From an uncultured Pseudorhodobacter sp. (lineage in GTDB: Bacteria > Pseudomonadota > Alphaproteobacteria > Rhodobacterales > Rhodobacteraceae): a stretch of 41,865 nucleotides of DNA. How positions within the stretch are numbered: position 1 is the stretch's first letter; every line of letters begins with the position of its first letter. Both the position numbers and the translations under genes were made by a program. The stretch lies in contig CAMFIX010000002.1 of the NCBI GenBank assembly GCA_945952425.1, positions 1 through 41,865 on the forward strand. Direction: 5' to 3'. Shown here in pieces: positions 7,587-15,538 of this stretch. The notes beneath the pieces are model-generated. The model searched no databases, had not been told where the DNA came from, and saw nothing but the letters and a program-made list of their open reading frames with translations.

Positions 7587-8201
7587 TCAAGGATGTCTGG
7601 CGCGGAAGGCGGAAAGCTCGGCCGCCGTCGGGCTTTGGCCGCAGAAGATCAGCACGTAATCGGGGATGCGGGCCAGGCGCTCGGGCCGGGGTTCTTCGGT
7701 GCGCATCGAGATATAGCCGACCTGCGTCAGGTAAAGCGCGCGGGCCCGGGTCTCGGCCTCGCGCTCGGGGAAGGCGTGGCGGCGGAAGAGCCGGGCGAGG
7801 GCGGCGATGCGCGTCTCGTCGCTGTGGGCGAGGGTGCGGGCGAGGGCGGGGTCGGTCAGCGCCCAGGTGCGGATGGCGAATTCCAGGCGGCTGTCGAAGA
7901 GGGCGGGCGTGATCCAGAGGTCGCAGATCGCCAGCATCGCTTCGGCGATGGTCTGGCTCGGCGCCTCGGCCCGAGCGACGAGCTGGGCGGTGTTGCGGCT
8001 TTCCCAGCGCGCGATGAGGCCGTTGAGAAGCGCGTCGCGGTCGGGGAAGTGCCAGTAGAAGGAGGTGCGCGAGAGACCGAGCCGGGCGGCCAAGGGCATG
8101 ACCTTGACGGCCTCGACCCCGCCTTCGACCAGCAGGTCATAGGCGGCATCCAGCCAGAGTTCAGGCGTCCCGCGCCAGCCTTTGTCGGGTTTGGTGTCCA
8201 T
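7587..8201 (-). CDS. TetR-family transcriptional regulator
   Basis: This 204-residue protein has an N-terminal TetR-type DNA-binding domain. LWLDAAYDLLVEGGVEAVKV leads into the helix-turn-helix AARLGLSRTSFYWHFPDRDALLNGLIARW (about residues 37-66). The C-terminal ligand/dimer domain is generic (CDLWITPALFDSRLEFAIRTWALTD) and gives no clear ligand. It precedes the YcaQ-like gene by 13 nt in the same direction and diverges from the NADAR gene across 89 nt. A palindrome of the TetR-operator type overlaps the -35 box of the flavoprotein gene 560 nt away, so that gene is one possible target. The family is sure; the target and ligand are inferred or unknown. Confidence 0.88.
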   Translation of the reverse strand: MDTKPDKGWRGTPELWLDAAYDLLVEGGVEAVKVMPLAARLGLSRTSFYWHFPDRDALLNGLIARWESRNTAQLVARAEAPSQTIAEAMLAICDLWITPALFDSRLEFAIRTWALTDPALARTLAHSDETRIAALARLFRRHAFPEREAETRARALYLTQVGYISMRTEEPRPERLARIPDYVLIFCGQSPTAAELSAFRARHP

Positions 8202-8290
8202 GGGGGGACACTAGGCGGCGGGGATTGGGGGGGCAAGGGGCTTGCCAGCCCAGGTCCGGGATGTGAGTCTGTCCGCCGGAGGAGGGCGAC

Positions 8291-8755
8291 ATGACCGACG
8301 ATCCGATCTATTTCTATTCGCAAGTCGAGGCGTTTTCCGAGTTTTCAAACTTTGCGCCCTTTGGAATCGCGATGGAAGGCCTGTGGTGGCCGACTGTCGA
8401 ACATTACTTTCAGGCGCAGAAGTTCCATGACGCCGAATGGCGTGAGAAGATCCGCCGTGCCTCTGGCCCGAAGGAGGCCAAGCGCCTTGGCATGACGCGC
8501 AAACTTCCCCTCCGCCAGGATTGGGAAGAGGTGAAGGAGGCGATCATGCTATCCGCCGTCCGCGCCAAGTTTTCAACTCATCCGGACCTGCGGGAGCTGC
8601 TTGTCTCGACCGGGACGCGCCCGCTGGTCGAGGCGGCGCCCATGGATGGCTATTGGGGATCGGGACCGGATGGGACAGGTTTGAACCGGCTGGGACATAT
8701 CCTGATGGAGGTTAGGGCAAGGCTATCGACCAGGGGCGAAGTCATCCCCAACTGA
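8291..8755 (+). CDS. NADAR-family N-glycosidase (YbiA/RibX-like)
   Basis: This 154-residue single-domain NADAR protein carries the family landmarks: FSNFAPFGIAMEGLWWPTVEHYFQAQKF (residues 18-45, with conserved Glu37), a SGPKEAKRLG block, MLSAVRAKFSTHPDLRELLVSTG, and the closing GYWGSGPDGTGLNRLGHILMEVR. Known members hydrolyse N-glycosidic bonds: YbiA acts on riboflavin-pathway intermediates, and other NADAR proteins remove ADP-ribose from guanine. A GGAGG site precedes ATG 8291. It diverges from the TetR/YcaQ pair and is followed 54 nt later by the flavoprotein gene, which has its own promoter. Which NADAR activity applies cannot be decided from the sequence, and no DarT-like partner is present nearby. 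Confidence 0.87.
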   Translation: MTDDPIYFYSQVEAFSEFSNFAPFGIAMEGLWWPTVEHYFQAQKFHDAEWREKIRRASGPKEAKRLGMTRKLPLRQDWEEVKEAIMLSAVRAKFSTHPDLRELLVSTGTRPLVEAAPMDGYWGSGPDGTGLNRLGHILMEVRARLSTRGEVIPN

Positions 8756-8756
8756 A

Positions 8757-8787
8757 AACTTGACAGGTGTGTCAGTTTCCCTATCCT
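8757..8787 (+). promoter_or_regulatory. Sigma-70 promoter overlapped by a palindromic operator
   Basis: TTGACA at 8760-8765 and TATCCT at 8782-8787 are separated by 16 nt. A palindrome, AACTTGACA (8757-8765), 4-nt centre GGTG, TGTCAGTTT (8770-8778), matches 7 of 9 positions and covers the -35 box. This is the usual arrangement for a repressor site, possibly for the nearby TetR protein. Confidence 0.6.
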
Positions 8788-8809
8788 GCCGGAAACCGGA
8801 GGCGCACCC

Positions 8810-10840
8810 ATGTCGAACGATCCCCTTCTCCAGCCTTATCAGCTGAAACACCTCACCCTTCGCAACCGCATCATGACGACCAGCCACGAGCCGGCCTACC
8901 CCGAGGATGGGATGCCGAAGGATCGTTACAGGCTCTATCACCTGGAACGCGCCAGGGCGGGGGTGGCGATGGTGATGACGGCGGGGTCGGCGGCGGTGTC
9001 GAAAGACTCGCCCCCGGTCTTCAACAACGTCCTGGCCTATAAGGACGAGGTCGTGCCGTGGATGAAGCGCATCGCGGATGACTGCCACGAGGCCGGCGCC
9101 GCCGTGATGATCCAGCTGACCCACCTTGGCCGTCGCACGCGCTGGGACAAAGGCGATTGGTTGCCGACGCTGGGCGCCTCGCACTCCCGCGAACCCTCGC
9201 ACCGCGCCTTCCCCAAGCGGATCGAGGATTGGGATATCACCCGCGTCATCAAGGACTTCGCCGATGCCTGCGAGCGGATGAAGGAGGCGGGGCTCGATGG
9301 GGTCGAGTTCGAGTGCTATGGGCACCTGCTGGATCAGTTCATGTCGCCGCACACCAACGACCTTGAGGCGCCCTATGGCGGCAGTCTGGAGAACCGCGCG
9401 CGCTTTGTGCTGGAGGTGCTGCAGGCCTGCCGCGACCGGGTGGGGCCGAACTTCCTGCTGGGGATGCGCTATACGGCGGATGAGGTCGAAGGCGGCATCA
9501 GTGCCGACGAAGGCATCGCCATCGGCAAGCTCTTCCGCGACAGTGGCAATGTCGATTTCCTGAACATCATCCGCGGCCGCATCCATACCGATGCGGCGAT
9601 GACCGACGTGATCCCGATACACGGCATGCGCAGCGCGCCGCATCTGGATTTCGCCGGGCGGATGAAGGCCGAGGTCGGGATGCCGACCTTCCACGCCAGC
9701 CGCATTCCTGACGTGGCGACGGCGCGGCACGCGGTGGCTTCGGGCCAGCTGGATATGGTGGGCATGACGCGGGCCCATATGGCCGACCCTCATGTGGTGA
9801 AGAAGATCGCCGAGGGGCGCGAGGATGACATCCGCCCCTGCGTGGGGGCGACCTATTGCCTCGACCGGATCTACCAGGGCGGCATGGCGCTTTGCATCCA
9901 CAACCCGGCCACGGGGCGCGAGGCGACCGAGCATCACGTCGTGCCGAAAGCGCCCGCGCAGAAGAAGGTTGTCGTGATCGGCGCGGGCGCGGGCGGCCTC
10001 GAAGCCGCCCGGGTCGCGGCCGAGCGTGGCCACAAGGTCGTGGTCTTCGAGGCGGCGGACCAGGCGGGCGGCCAGGTGCGGCTCTTGGCGCAGACCAAGC
10101 GCCGGGCCGAGATGATCGGCATCATCGACTGGCGCATGGCGCAATGCGCCGCCATGGGGGTCGAGTTCCGCTTCAACACCTGGGCCGAGGCCGAGGATGT
10201 GACCGCGCTGAACCCCGATGTGGTGATCGTGGCGACGGGCGGCATGGCGCAGAAGGACATCCTGGCCTTCGGGAACGAGCTGACGGTCAGCTCCTGGGAT
10301 ATCCTATCGGGCGATGTGAAGCCGGGGACGAATGTGCTGCTCTATGACGATGCGGGCGACCATACGGCGCTTCAGGTCGCGCAAAAGCTGGCCGAGGCGG
10401 GTGTGACGGCCGAGGTGATGACGCCGGACCGCACCTTTGCGCCGGATGTCATGGCGATGAACCTGGTGCCCTATATGCGGGCGATCCAGGGGAAGGATGT
10501 GACCTTTACCGTGACCTACCGCCTGACCGGGGTCGAAAAGGACGGCAACCGCATCAAGGCCACGGTGGACAGCGATTACGCGAAACTGGGGATCGAAAAG
10601 CACTATGACCAGGTTATCGTGAACCACGGCACCCTGCCGCTGGACGAGCTTTACTTCGCGCTGAAGCCGCTGTCGGAAAACCTCGGCGCCGTGGATTACG
10701 AGGCGCTGATCGCCCATCAGCCGCAAGCGTTGAACGGCGGCCCCAAGGGCTTTCGGCTTTACCGCATCGGCGATGCGGTCGAGGCGCGCAACATCCATGC
10801 CGCGATCTATGACGCGCTGAGGCTGCTCTCGGCCGTCTGA
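8810..10840 (+). CDS. Old-yellow-enzyme/TMADH-family oxidoreductase (possible N-methyl-amine demethylase)
   Basis: This 676-residue protein has an N-terminal FMN-binding TIM barrel (about residues 1-335: MIQLTHLGRRT, DGVEFECYGHLLDQFMSPHTND, YGGSLENRARF). An Fe-S linker follows, then a C-terminal dinucleotide-binding module with V-I-G391-A-G-A-G-G and a second nucleotide domain. This is the layout of trimethylamine dehydrogenase, 2,4-dienoyl-CoA reductase and related N-methyl demethylases. The opening sequence resembles proteins annotated as N-methylproline or dimethylglycine demethylases, but that is recall rather than a search result. The linker reads C344-VG-A347-TY-C350-x11-C362, so one of the four expected cluster cysteines is Ala. 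GGAGG precedes ATG 8810, and a terminator follows the gene. Confidence 0.82.
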   Translation: MSNDPLLQPYQLKHLTLRNRIMTTSHEPAYPEDGMPKDRYRLYHLERARAGVAMVMTAGSAAVSKDSPPVFNNVLAYKDEVVPWMKRIADDCHEAGAAVMIQLTHLGRRTRWDKGDWLPTLGASHSREPSHRAFPKRIEDWDITRVIKDFADACERMKEAGLDGVEFECYGHLLDQFMSPHTNDLEAPYGGSLENRARFVLEVLQACRDRVGPNFLLGMRYTADEVEGGISADEGIAIGKLFRDSGNVDFLNIIRGRIHTDAAMTDVIPIHGMRSAPHLDFAGRMKAEVGMPTFHASRIPDVATARHAVASGQLDMVGMTRAHMADPHVVKKIAEGREDDIRPCVGATYCLDRIYQGGMALCIHNPATGREATEHHVVPKAPAQKKVVVIGAGAGGLEAARVAAERGHKVVVFEAADQAGGQVRLLAQTKRRAEMIGIIDWRMAQCAAMGVEFRFNTWAEAEDVTALNPDVVIVATGGMAQKDILAFGNELTVSSWDILSGDVKPGTNVLLYDDAGDHTALQVAQKLAEAGVTAEVMTPDRTFAPDVMAMNLVPYMRAIQGKDVTFTVTYRLTGVEKDGNRIKATVDSDYAKLGIEKHYDQVIVNHGTLPLDELYFALKPLSENLGAVDYEALIAHQPQALNGGPKGFRLYRIGDAVEARNIHAAIYDALRLLSAV

Positions 10841-10845
10841 CGCGC

Positions 10846-10880
10846 TGGCGCCCCGCGACAAGGGGCGCCATTTCCTTCGA
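10846..10880 (+). terminator. Terminator after the flavoprotein gene
   Basis: A perfect 9-bp stem TGGCGCCCC/GGGGCGCCA (10846-10854 with 10862-10870) with a 7-nt loop is followed by TTTCCTT, 5 nt after the stop codon. Confidence 0.8.
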
Positions 10881-10904
10881 TTTCTTCGGGAACCCCCCGG
10901 TTTT

Positions 10905-10920
10905 TTGACGCTCCGTTAAC
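10905..10920 (+). promoter_or_regulatory. CtrA-like box before the flagellar-block unknown gene
   Basis: TTGA-N7-TTAAC at 10905-10920 matches the CtrA consensus TTAA-N7-TTAA with one mismatch. It ends 68 nt before the chosen start at 10989. Confidence 0.55.
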
Positions 10921-10988
10921 GCCGCAGCCACGCAATGGGGACGTGGGATGTGGACGATGGCCGGAAAAGGTCAACAGGGGTGGTCAAG

Positions 10989-11756
10989 ATGGAAGAGGTC
11001 GCCGAAAGCGCTCTGCGCGTGACGATTGCGCCGGGACGGGGGCGCGCGATGCTGGCGCGCGACGTGCTGGCCCGGGCCTTCGGGCTGGAGGGGGCGGAGG
11101 CCGAGCGGCTCTTGGCGCGGGGCGGCACGCTCAGCGGCAGGGCGCCCTCGCTGGCGCTGTTGCGGCTTTTGGGGGTGCAGGCCGATCTGTCGACCGAGGC
11201 GCCGCGCTTCGACCTGTCGCTGCGTCTGGGCGATCCGGAGGTCGAGGGGCCAGCGGGGATCGTGCTGGAAGACCTGCCGCAAGAGGCCGCTCAGGCCACC
11301 GCCCGCGCCCTGCGGGGCGATGGCGTGCAGGTGACGCTGGCGCCGCATCTGGGCGCGCTTTACGACGTTTTCGCCCCGGCGCGCGGCCCGCTGCCCGAGG
11401 CGCTGCGCCAGTATCTGAAGCTGCTCGGCGCTGGCGAGACCGAGGGGCCGGCGCTGGTCGCGGGGCTGGAGGCGCAGGTGGCGCGGCTGGTGACCGCGCG
11501 CTTCCGGGCGCTGGGGCTGATCGCGGTGCACCAGGCCTTTCAGCGCTTCGACCTCTGGGTCACCGGGTCGGGACGGCTGAGCCTGCGCGAGGCGGCCGAT
11601 TTCCTGGCGGCGCGGGGGATGGGCGACCCGGGTGCGCTGGCGCGGGGCGTGCGGGTGGAGCGCGGGCTGACGCGCGCGGCCGCCCGGCAATTCCTGAACG
11701 ATTACCGCCACATCGGCCTGCCCGCCCGGCTGACCTTGTGCGGCATGCCCGCCTGA
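10989..11756 (+). CDS. Unknown protein at the head of the flagellar block
   Basis: This 255-residue protein (from ATG 10989; the frame extends to 10935) has no signal peptide or membrane segment, and I do not recognise its family. It is Ala/Leu/Arg-rich and alternates short strands and helices. Residues 6-60 (LRVTIAPGRG ... LLRLLGVQADL) have a beta-alpha-alpha-beta rhythm loosely like the ribosomal L7/L12 C-terminal domain. Similar helix-turn-strand endings recur as ALRGDGVQVTL and FLNDYRHIGLPARLTL, hinting at internal repeats. A CtrA-like box lies upstream, and motB begins 85 nt downstream with its own box. Position and control suggest a flagellar role, possibly regulatory or assembly-related, but this is inference from context only. 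Confidence 0.6.
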   Translation: MEEVAESALRVTIAPGRGRAMLARDVLARAFGLEGAEAERLLARGGTLSGRAPSLALLRLLGVQADLSTEAPRFDLSLRLGDPEVEGPAGIVLEDLPQEAAQATARALRGDGVQVTLAPHLGALYDVFAPARGPLPEALRQYLKLLGAGETEGPALVAGLEAQVARLVTARFRALGLIAVHQAFQRFDLWVTGSGRLSLREAADFLAARGMGDPGALARGVRVERGLTRAAARQFLNDYRHIGLPARLTLCGMPA

Positions 11757-11775
11757 TTGCGTAAAATGCCGGGAG

Positions 11776-11791
11776 TTAAAGAAATCTTGAC
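11776..11791 (+). promoter_or_regulatory. CtrA-like box before motB
   Basis: TTAA-N7-TTGA at 11776-11790 matches the CtrA consensus with one mismatch and ends about 50 nt before the motB start. Confidence 0.6.
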
Positions 11792-11841
11792 CGGCATGGG
11801 GCAGACTGGCTCTCGGGTGTGAAATATCTGGGTGTGTGGTC

Positions 11842-12678
11842 ATGGCCGGCAATGGGAATGCCGCGCCCATCATCATCAAGCGAAAGAAAGTCATCGCAGG
11901 CGGGGGCCACCACGGGGGTGCGTGGAAGGTTGCCTATGCGGACTTCGTGACGGCCATGATGGCCTTCTTCCTCTTGATGTGGCTTTTGGGCGCGACGACG
12001 GAAAAACAACGCAAGGGCATCGCGGATTACTTCAATCCGACGATCCCGATCAACCGCGTCTCGGGCGGCGGCAACGGCGCGTTCGGCGGCGATTCGATCT
12101 TTTCGGACAACAGCTTCGCCTTCAACGGCACGGGCCAGTCCGCCACGACCCAGGGCACCGACTCCAAGGCCGGCGGCGAGGGTGGCTCGGGCGAGGGGAA
12201 ATCGACCGACCAGGAGAATATCTCCAAGCTGCAAAGCGCGCTGGCGGGGCGGGGCGGCGAAAGCGCCACGATGAAAAGCCTGATGAGCCATGTCGTGACC
12301 CGCGTCACCGACGAGGGCCTGGTGGTGGAGCTGTTCGACACCGAAACCGCGCCGCTTTTCGACGCCGATACCGCGCAGCCCACGGCGGATGTGACGGCGC
12401 TGGTCAAGATGATCTCGGAGGTCTTTGCCGCCTCGCCCAACCGGATCGCGGTCGAGGGCTATGTGAAATCCTACCCGGTGATGCTGGTCAAGAACCCGAC
12501 CTGGGCGCTGTCGACCGACCGCGCGCAGGTGGTGCGCCAGCTGCTGGAGGGGGCGGGCACGCAGAAGGATCGCATCGCGCGGGTGGTGGGCCATGCCGAC
12601 CGCAAGCCCGCGACGGCCGACCCGACCGCGGGTCGCAACAACCGGGTGGAGATCATTCTCTTGCGCAACGACAGGTAA
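11842..12678 (+). CDS. motB: Flagellar motor stator protein MotB
   Basis: This 278-residue stator subunit pairs with MotA to form the ion channel that drives the flagellar motor. The cytoplasmic N-terminus IIIKRKKVIAGGGHHGGAWK leads to the single membrane segment with the ion-carrying Asp34 in YADFVTAMMAFFLLMWLLG. A Gly/Ser-rich linker (about residues 70-130) follows, then an OmpA-like peptidoglycan-binding domain with VEGYV, LSTDRAQVVRQLL and GRNNRVEIILL. I chose ATG 11842 (MAGNGNA); an upstream GTG at 11836 is also possible, and neither has a strong ribosome-binding site. MotA is not in the window. The gene is followed by flgE, with a separate CtrA-like box between. Confidence 0.93.
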   Translation: MAGNGNAAPIIIKRKKVIAGGGHHGGAWKVAYADFVTAMMAFFLLMWLLGATTEKQRKGIADYFNPTIPINRVSGGGNGAFGGDSIFSDNSFAFNGTGQSATTQGTDSKAGGEGGSGEGKSTDQENISKLQSALAGRGGESATMKSLMSHVVTRVTDEGLVVELFDTETAPLFDADTAQPTADVTALVKMISEVFAASPNRIAVEGYVKSYPVMLVKNPTWALSTDRAQVVRQLLEGAGTQKDRIARVVGHADRKPATADPTAGRNNRVEIILLRNDR

Positions 12679-12697
12679 AAGCACGGCCTTTTATCTG

Positions 12698-12713
12698 TTA
12701 GGTGGATGTTAAG
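12698..12713 (+). promoter_or_regulatory. CtrA-like box before flgE
   Basis: TTAG-N7-TTAAG at 12698-12713 matches TTAA-N7-TTAA with one mismatch and ends 52 nt before the flgE start. The same TTAG-N7-TTAA form occurs upstream of the PAS-protein gene. Confidence 0.6.
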
Positions 12714-12765
12714 GCGCCTTTGTCAGCTTGGTCCGGCAAGATCGAGCTGCAGAAAGGCGCTGTCG

Positions 12766-14070
12766 ATGACGATTACCTCTTCGCTCAATGCGGGCGTGGC
12801 GGGTTTGAATGCCAATTCGAACCGACTGTCCACGATCTCCGACAATATCGCGAACTCGTCCACCTATGGGTACAAGAAGGCCACGGCCGATTTCTATTCG
12901 GTCGTCGTCCATGGTGACCTCTCCACCAGCTATTCCGCGGGGGGCGTCCGGTCGACGTCCTACCGGCTGATCGACGAACACGGGCCGCTGATCGGCACGT
13001 CGAATTCCACCGACTTCGCCATCGACGGCCGCGGCTTCATGGCCGTGACGACGATCGACGCGGTGAAGCGGGGGGGCAGCAGCCTGCCGATCTCGCTGAC
13101 CACGACGGGCTCGTTCAAGGCCGATGCCGATGGCATCCTGCGCGATTCCACCGGCAAGGTGCTGATGGGCTGGGTCGCCAATCCCGACGGCACGCTGGGC
13201 AATTACCCGCGCGACACGATGTCGGCGCTGCAGCCGGTCAAGCTGGACACCAACCAGTATATCTCGAACCCGACGACAGAGCTGTCGCTGTCGGCCAACC
13301 TGCCGGCCACCGCCACCGCGGCGGGCGCCTCGGGTGATCCGCAGGAAATGACGATCCAGTATGCCGGCAACCTCGGCACTTCGGAAACGCTGCATTACAC
13401 CTTTACGCCCACGGTGCCGGCGACCGGCCGGTCGAACGAATGGACGATGTCGATCACCGACAGCGCCTCCGACAATGCGGTGATCGGCGAATATACCGTG
13501 GTCTTCGACAATTCCCAGGCCTCTGGCGGCACGCTGGCCTCGGTCACCACGATCTCGGGGCAGGATTACGACCCGGCGACGGGCAAGATCCCGCTGACGG
13601 TCGGCGGCGGCTCGATCAACATGAACATCGGCGCCATCGGCGAGACGGGCGGCATGACGCAGCTGTCCCAGGACTTCGCCCCCATCGGCAAGGCCACCAA
13701 CGGCACGCCCGTGGCGCGCCTGGTCAGCGTGAACATCGACGACAACGGCTATCTGCATGCGAACTACGACCAGGGCTTCTCGAAGGTGATCTACCAGATC
13801 CCCGTCGTGGATGTGCCGAACCCCAACGGGCTGATCTCGCATTCGGATCAAGCCTATGAAAGCCCCGCCGATTCGGGCGCCTTCTACCAGAGGGATTCGC
13901 GCGATGGCCCGACCGGCAAGAAGGTCCGCTATTCGATGGAGCAGTCCACCACCGATGTCACCTCGGAACTGACCAACCTGATCACCACGCAGCGCGCCTA
14001 TTCGTCCAACGTCAAGGTCATCCAGACGGTCGACGAAATGCTGCAGGAAACCGCCAACCTGAAGCGCTGA
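12766..14070 (+). CDS. flgE: Flagellar hook protein FlgE
   Basis: This 434-residue subunit forms the flagellar hook, the flexible joint between rod and filament. The N-terminus SLNAGVAGLNANSNRLSTISDNIANSSTYGYKK is the rod/hook-protein signature. The middle has DFAIDGRGFMAV, and the C-terminus ends TDVTSELTNLITTQRAYSSNVKVIQTVDEMLQETANLKR, forming the paired coiled-coil termini used for type III export and polymerisation. ATG 12766 is chosen because it begins the conserved N-terminal helix; the open frame runs upstream to 12706 without similarity. flgK starts 9 nt after the stop with a GAGGATAGGA ribosome-binding site, so flgE-flgK-flgL-flgI read as one operon. Confidence 0.95.
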   Translation: MTITSSLNAGVAGLNANSNRLSTISDNIANSSTYGYKKATADFYSVVVHGDLSTSYSAGGVRSTSYRLIDEHGPLIGTSNSTDFAIDGRGFMAVTTIDAVKRGGSSLPISLTTTGSFKADADGILRDSTGKVLMGWVANPDGTLGNYPRDTMSALQPVKLDTNQYISNPTTELSLSANLPATATAAGASGDPQEMTIQYAGNLGTSETLHYTFTPTVPATGRSNEWTMSITDSASDNAVIGEYTVVFDNSQASGGTLASVTTISGQDYDPATGKIPLTVGGGSINMNIGAIGETGGMTQLSQDFAPIGKATNGTPVARLVSVNIDDNGYLHANYDQGFSKVIYQIPVVDVPNPNGLISHSDQAYESPADSGAFYQRDSRDGPTGKKVRYSMEQSTTDVTSELTNLITTQRAYSSNVKVIQTVDEMLQETANLKR

Positions 14071-14079
14071 GGATAGGAC

Positions 14080-15537
14080 ATGACGATCTCCAACACGCTT
14101 GCCAGTGCGCTTTCCGGCCTGACGGCAGCCTCCCGCGCGGCGGAGTTGGTGTCGTCGAACATCGCCAATGCCTCGACCCCCGGCTATGCGCGGCGCGAGC
14201 TGATGCTTGCGCCCCGCGTGGTCGGGACGGCGGGGCAGGGCGTCCAGGTCGTGGGCGTCAAACGGGTGGAAAACCTGCCCGTCATCGCCGACCGGCGCCT
14301 GGCCCAGGCCGCGCAGGGCGACAGCGACGCGCGCACGGCCTTTTACAAGCAGATCGAAGGGGCCATCGGCACGCCGGATCTGGCCTATTCGCTGTCCGGG
14401 CGCATCTCGGCCTTCGACACGGCGCTGACCGAGGCGACCTCGCATCCCGAATCGGAGGCGCGGCTGCAGGCCGTGCTGTCTTCGGCCAAGAACCTGGTCT
14501 CGACCATCGGCAGCATCGGCAAAGAGGTGCAATCCGCCCGGCTGACCGCCGATTCGGAAATTGCGAACCAGGTGCAGACGCTGAACGACAGCCTGCAGAA
14601 AGTGACCGAGCTGAACGTGCAGATCCGGCGCGGGGCGGGGCTTGGGCAGGATGTCTCTTCGCTGCAGGACTTGCGGCAGCAGACCATCGACAAGGTCGCC
14701 TCGATCGTGCCGCTGCGCCAGGTCGAACAGGATGACGGGTCGGTCAAGCTTTACACCTCGACCGGCGGCATCCTGCTGGATGAGACCCCGGCCACCTTCG
14801 GATTTACCCGCACGCAGACCATCGTGCCCGAGATGAGCCAGGCCTCGGGCGGGCTTTCGGGGCTGACGATCAACGGCCGGCCGATGACGACGACGGGGGC
14901 GAGCTCTTTCATCAAGGGCGGCTCGCTGGCGGCGCAATTCGCGGTGCGGGACGATCTTGGGCCCGATGCGCAGGCGCAGCTGGATGCCGTGACCCGCGAC
15001 CTGGTGGAGCGGTTCCAGGACAGCGGCCTGGATGCGACGCGGGCGCCGGGCGACCCGGGGTTGTTCACCGATGCGGGCGCGGCTTTCGATCCGGCCAACG
15101 AGGTCGGGCTCGCACAAAGGCTGGCGGTCAACACCGCCGTCGATCCGGCGCAAGGCGGCGCGCTTTGGCGGCTGCGCGACGGGCTGGGCGCCACGGTCGC
15201 GGGCGATCCGGGCAACAACTCCCTGATTTCCGACCTGCGGGATGCGCTGCAGGCCGACCGCACGCCGGCCTCGGGCGATTTCGTCGGCGGTCCGCGCAGC
15301 CAGTCGGTGCTGGCCAGCGACTTCCTGTCGGAAGTCTCGGGCTCCCGGCTCGCGGCAGAGGGGGAAAGCACCTATACCGCCGCGCGTCTCGATACATATC
15401 AACAGCTTGAGGCGCAGGATGGCGTCGACAGCGACCAAGAGATGCAGAACTTGCTGCAGATCGAACAGGCCTATTCGGCCAATGCGAAGGTCATCAAGAC
15501 CGTGCAAGACATGCTGCAAACATTGATGGATAACTGA
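14080..15537 (+). CDS. flgK: Flagellar hook-filament junction protein FlgK (HAP1)
   Basis: This 485-residue protein forms the first junction ring between hook and filament. The N-terminal helix TISNTLASALSGLTAASRAAELVSSNIANASTPGYARR is the family signature, with the following block reading RRELMLAPRVVG. The C-terminus (VDSDQEMQNLLQIEQAYSANAKVIKTVQDMLQTLMDN) is the matching polymerisation helix. The middle is less conserved, and at 485 residues the protein is somewhat shorter than the enterobacterial form, as is common in alphaproteobacteria. It lies between flgE (9 nt gap) and flgL (1 nt gap), consistent with coupled translation in an operon. Confidence 0.94.
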   Translation: MTISNTLASALSGLTAASRAAELVSSNIANASTPGYARRELMLAPRVVGTAGQGVQVVGVKRVENLPVIADRRLAQAAQGDSDARTAFYKQIEGAIGTPDLAYSLSGRISAFDTALTEATSHPESEARLQAVLSSAKNLVSTIGSIGKEVQSARLTADSEIANQVQTLNDSLQKVTELNVQIRRGAGLGQDVSSLQDLRQQTIDKVASIVPLRQVEQDDGSVKLYTSTGGILLDETPATFGFTRTQTIVPEMSQASGGLSGLTINGRPMTTTGASSFIKGGSLAAQFAVRDDLGPDAQAQLDAVTRDLVERFQDSGLDATRAPGDPGLFTDAGAAFDPANEVGLAQRLAVNTAVDPAQGGALWRLRDGLGATVAGDPGNNSLISDLRDALQADRTPASGDFVGGPRSQSVLASDFLSEVSGSRLAAEGESTYTAARLDTYQQLEAQDGVDSDQEMQNLLQIEQAYSANAKVIKTVQDMLQTLMDN

Positions 15538-15538
15538 C

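Noticed and set aside
3797..7912. A very long open frame (over 1,300 codons) on the plus strand
   Set aside because: It lies opposite the peptidoglycan-binding, gabD and ycaQ-like genes, all with clear family motifs. Long antisense frames are common in GC-rich DNA, and its product is low-complexity.
7807..8058. Small plus-strand frames within the TetR gene as extra genes
   Set aside because: They are antisense shadows of the TetR gene without ribosome-binding sites or recognisable motifs.
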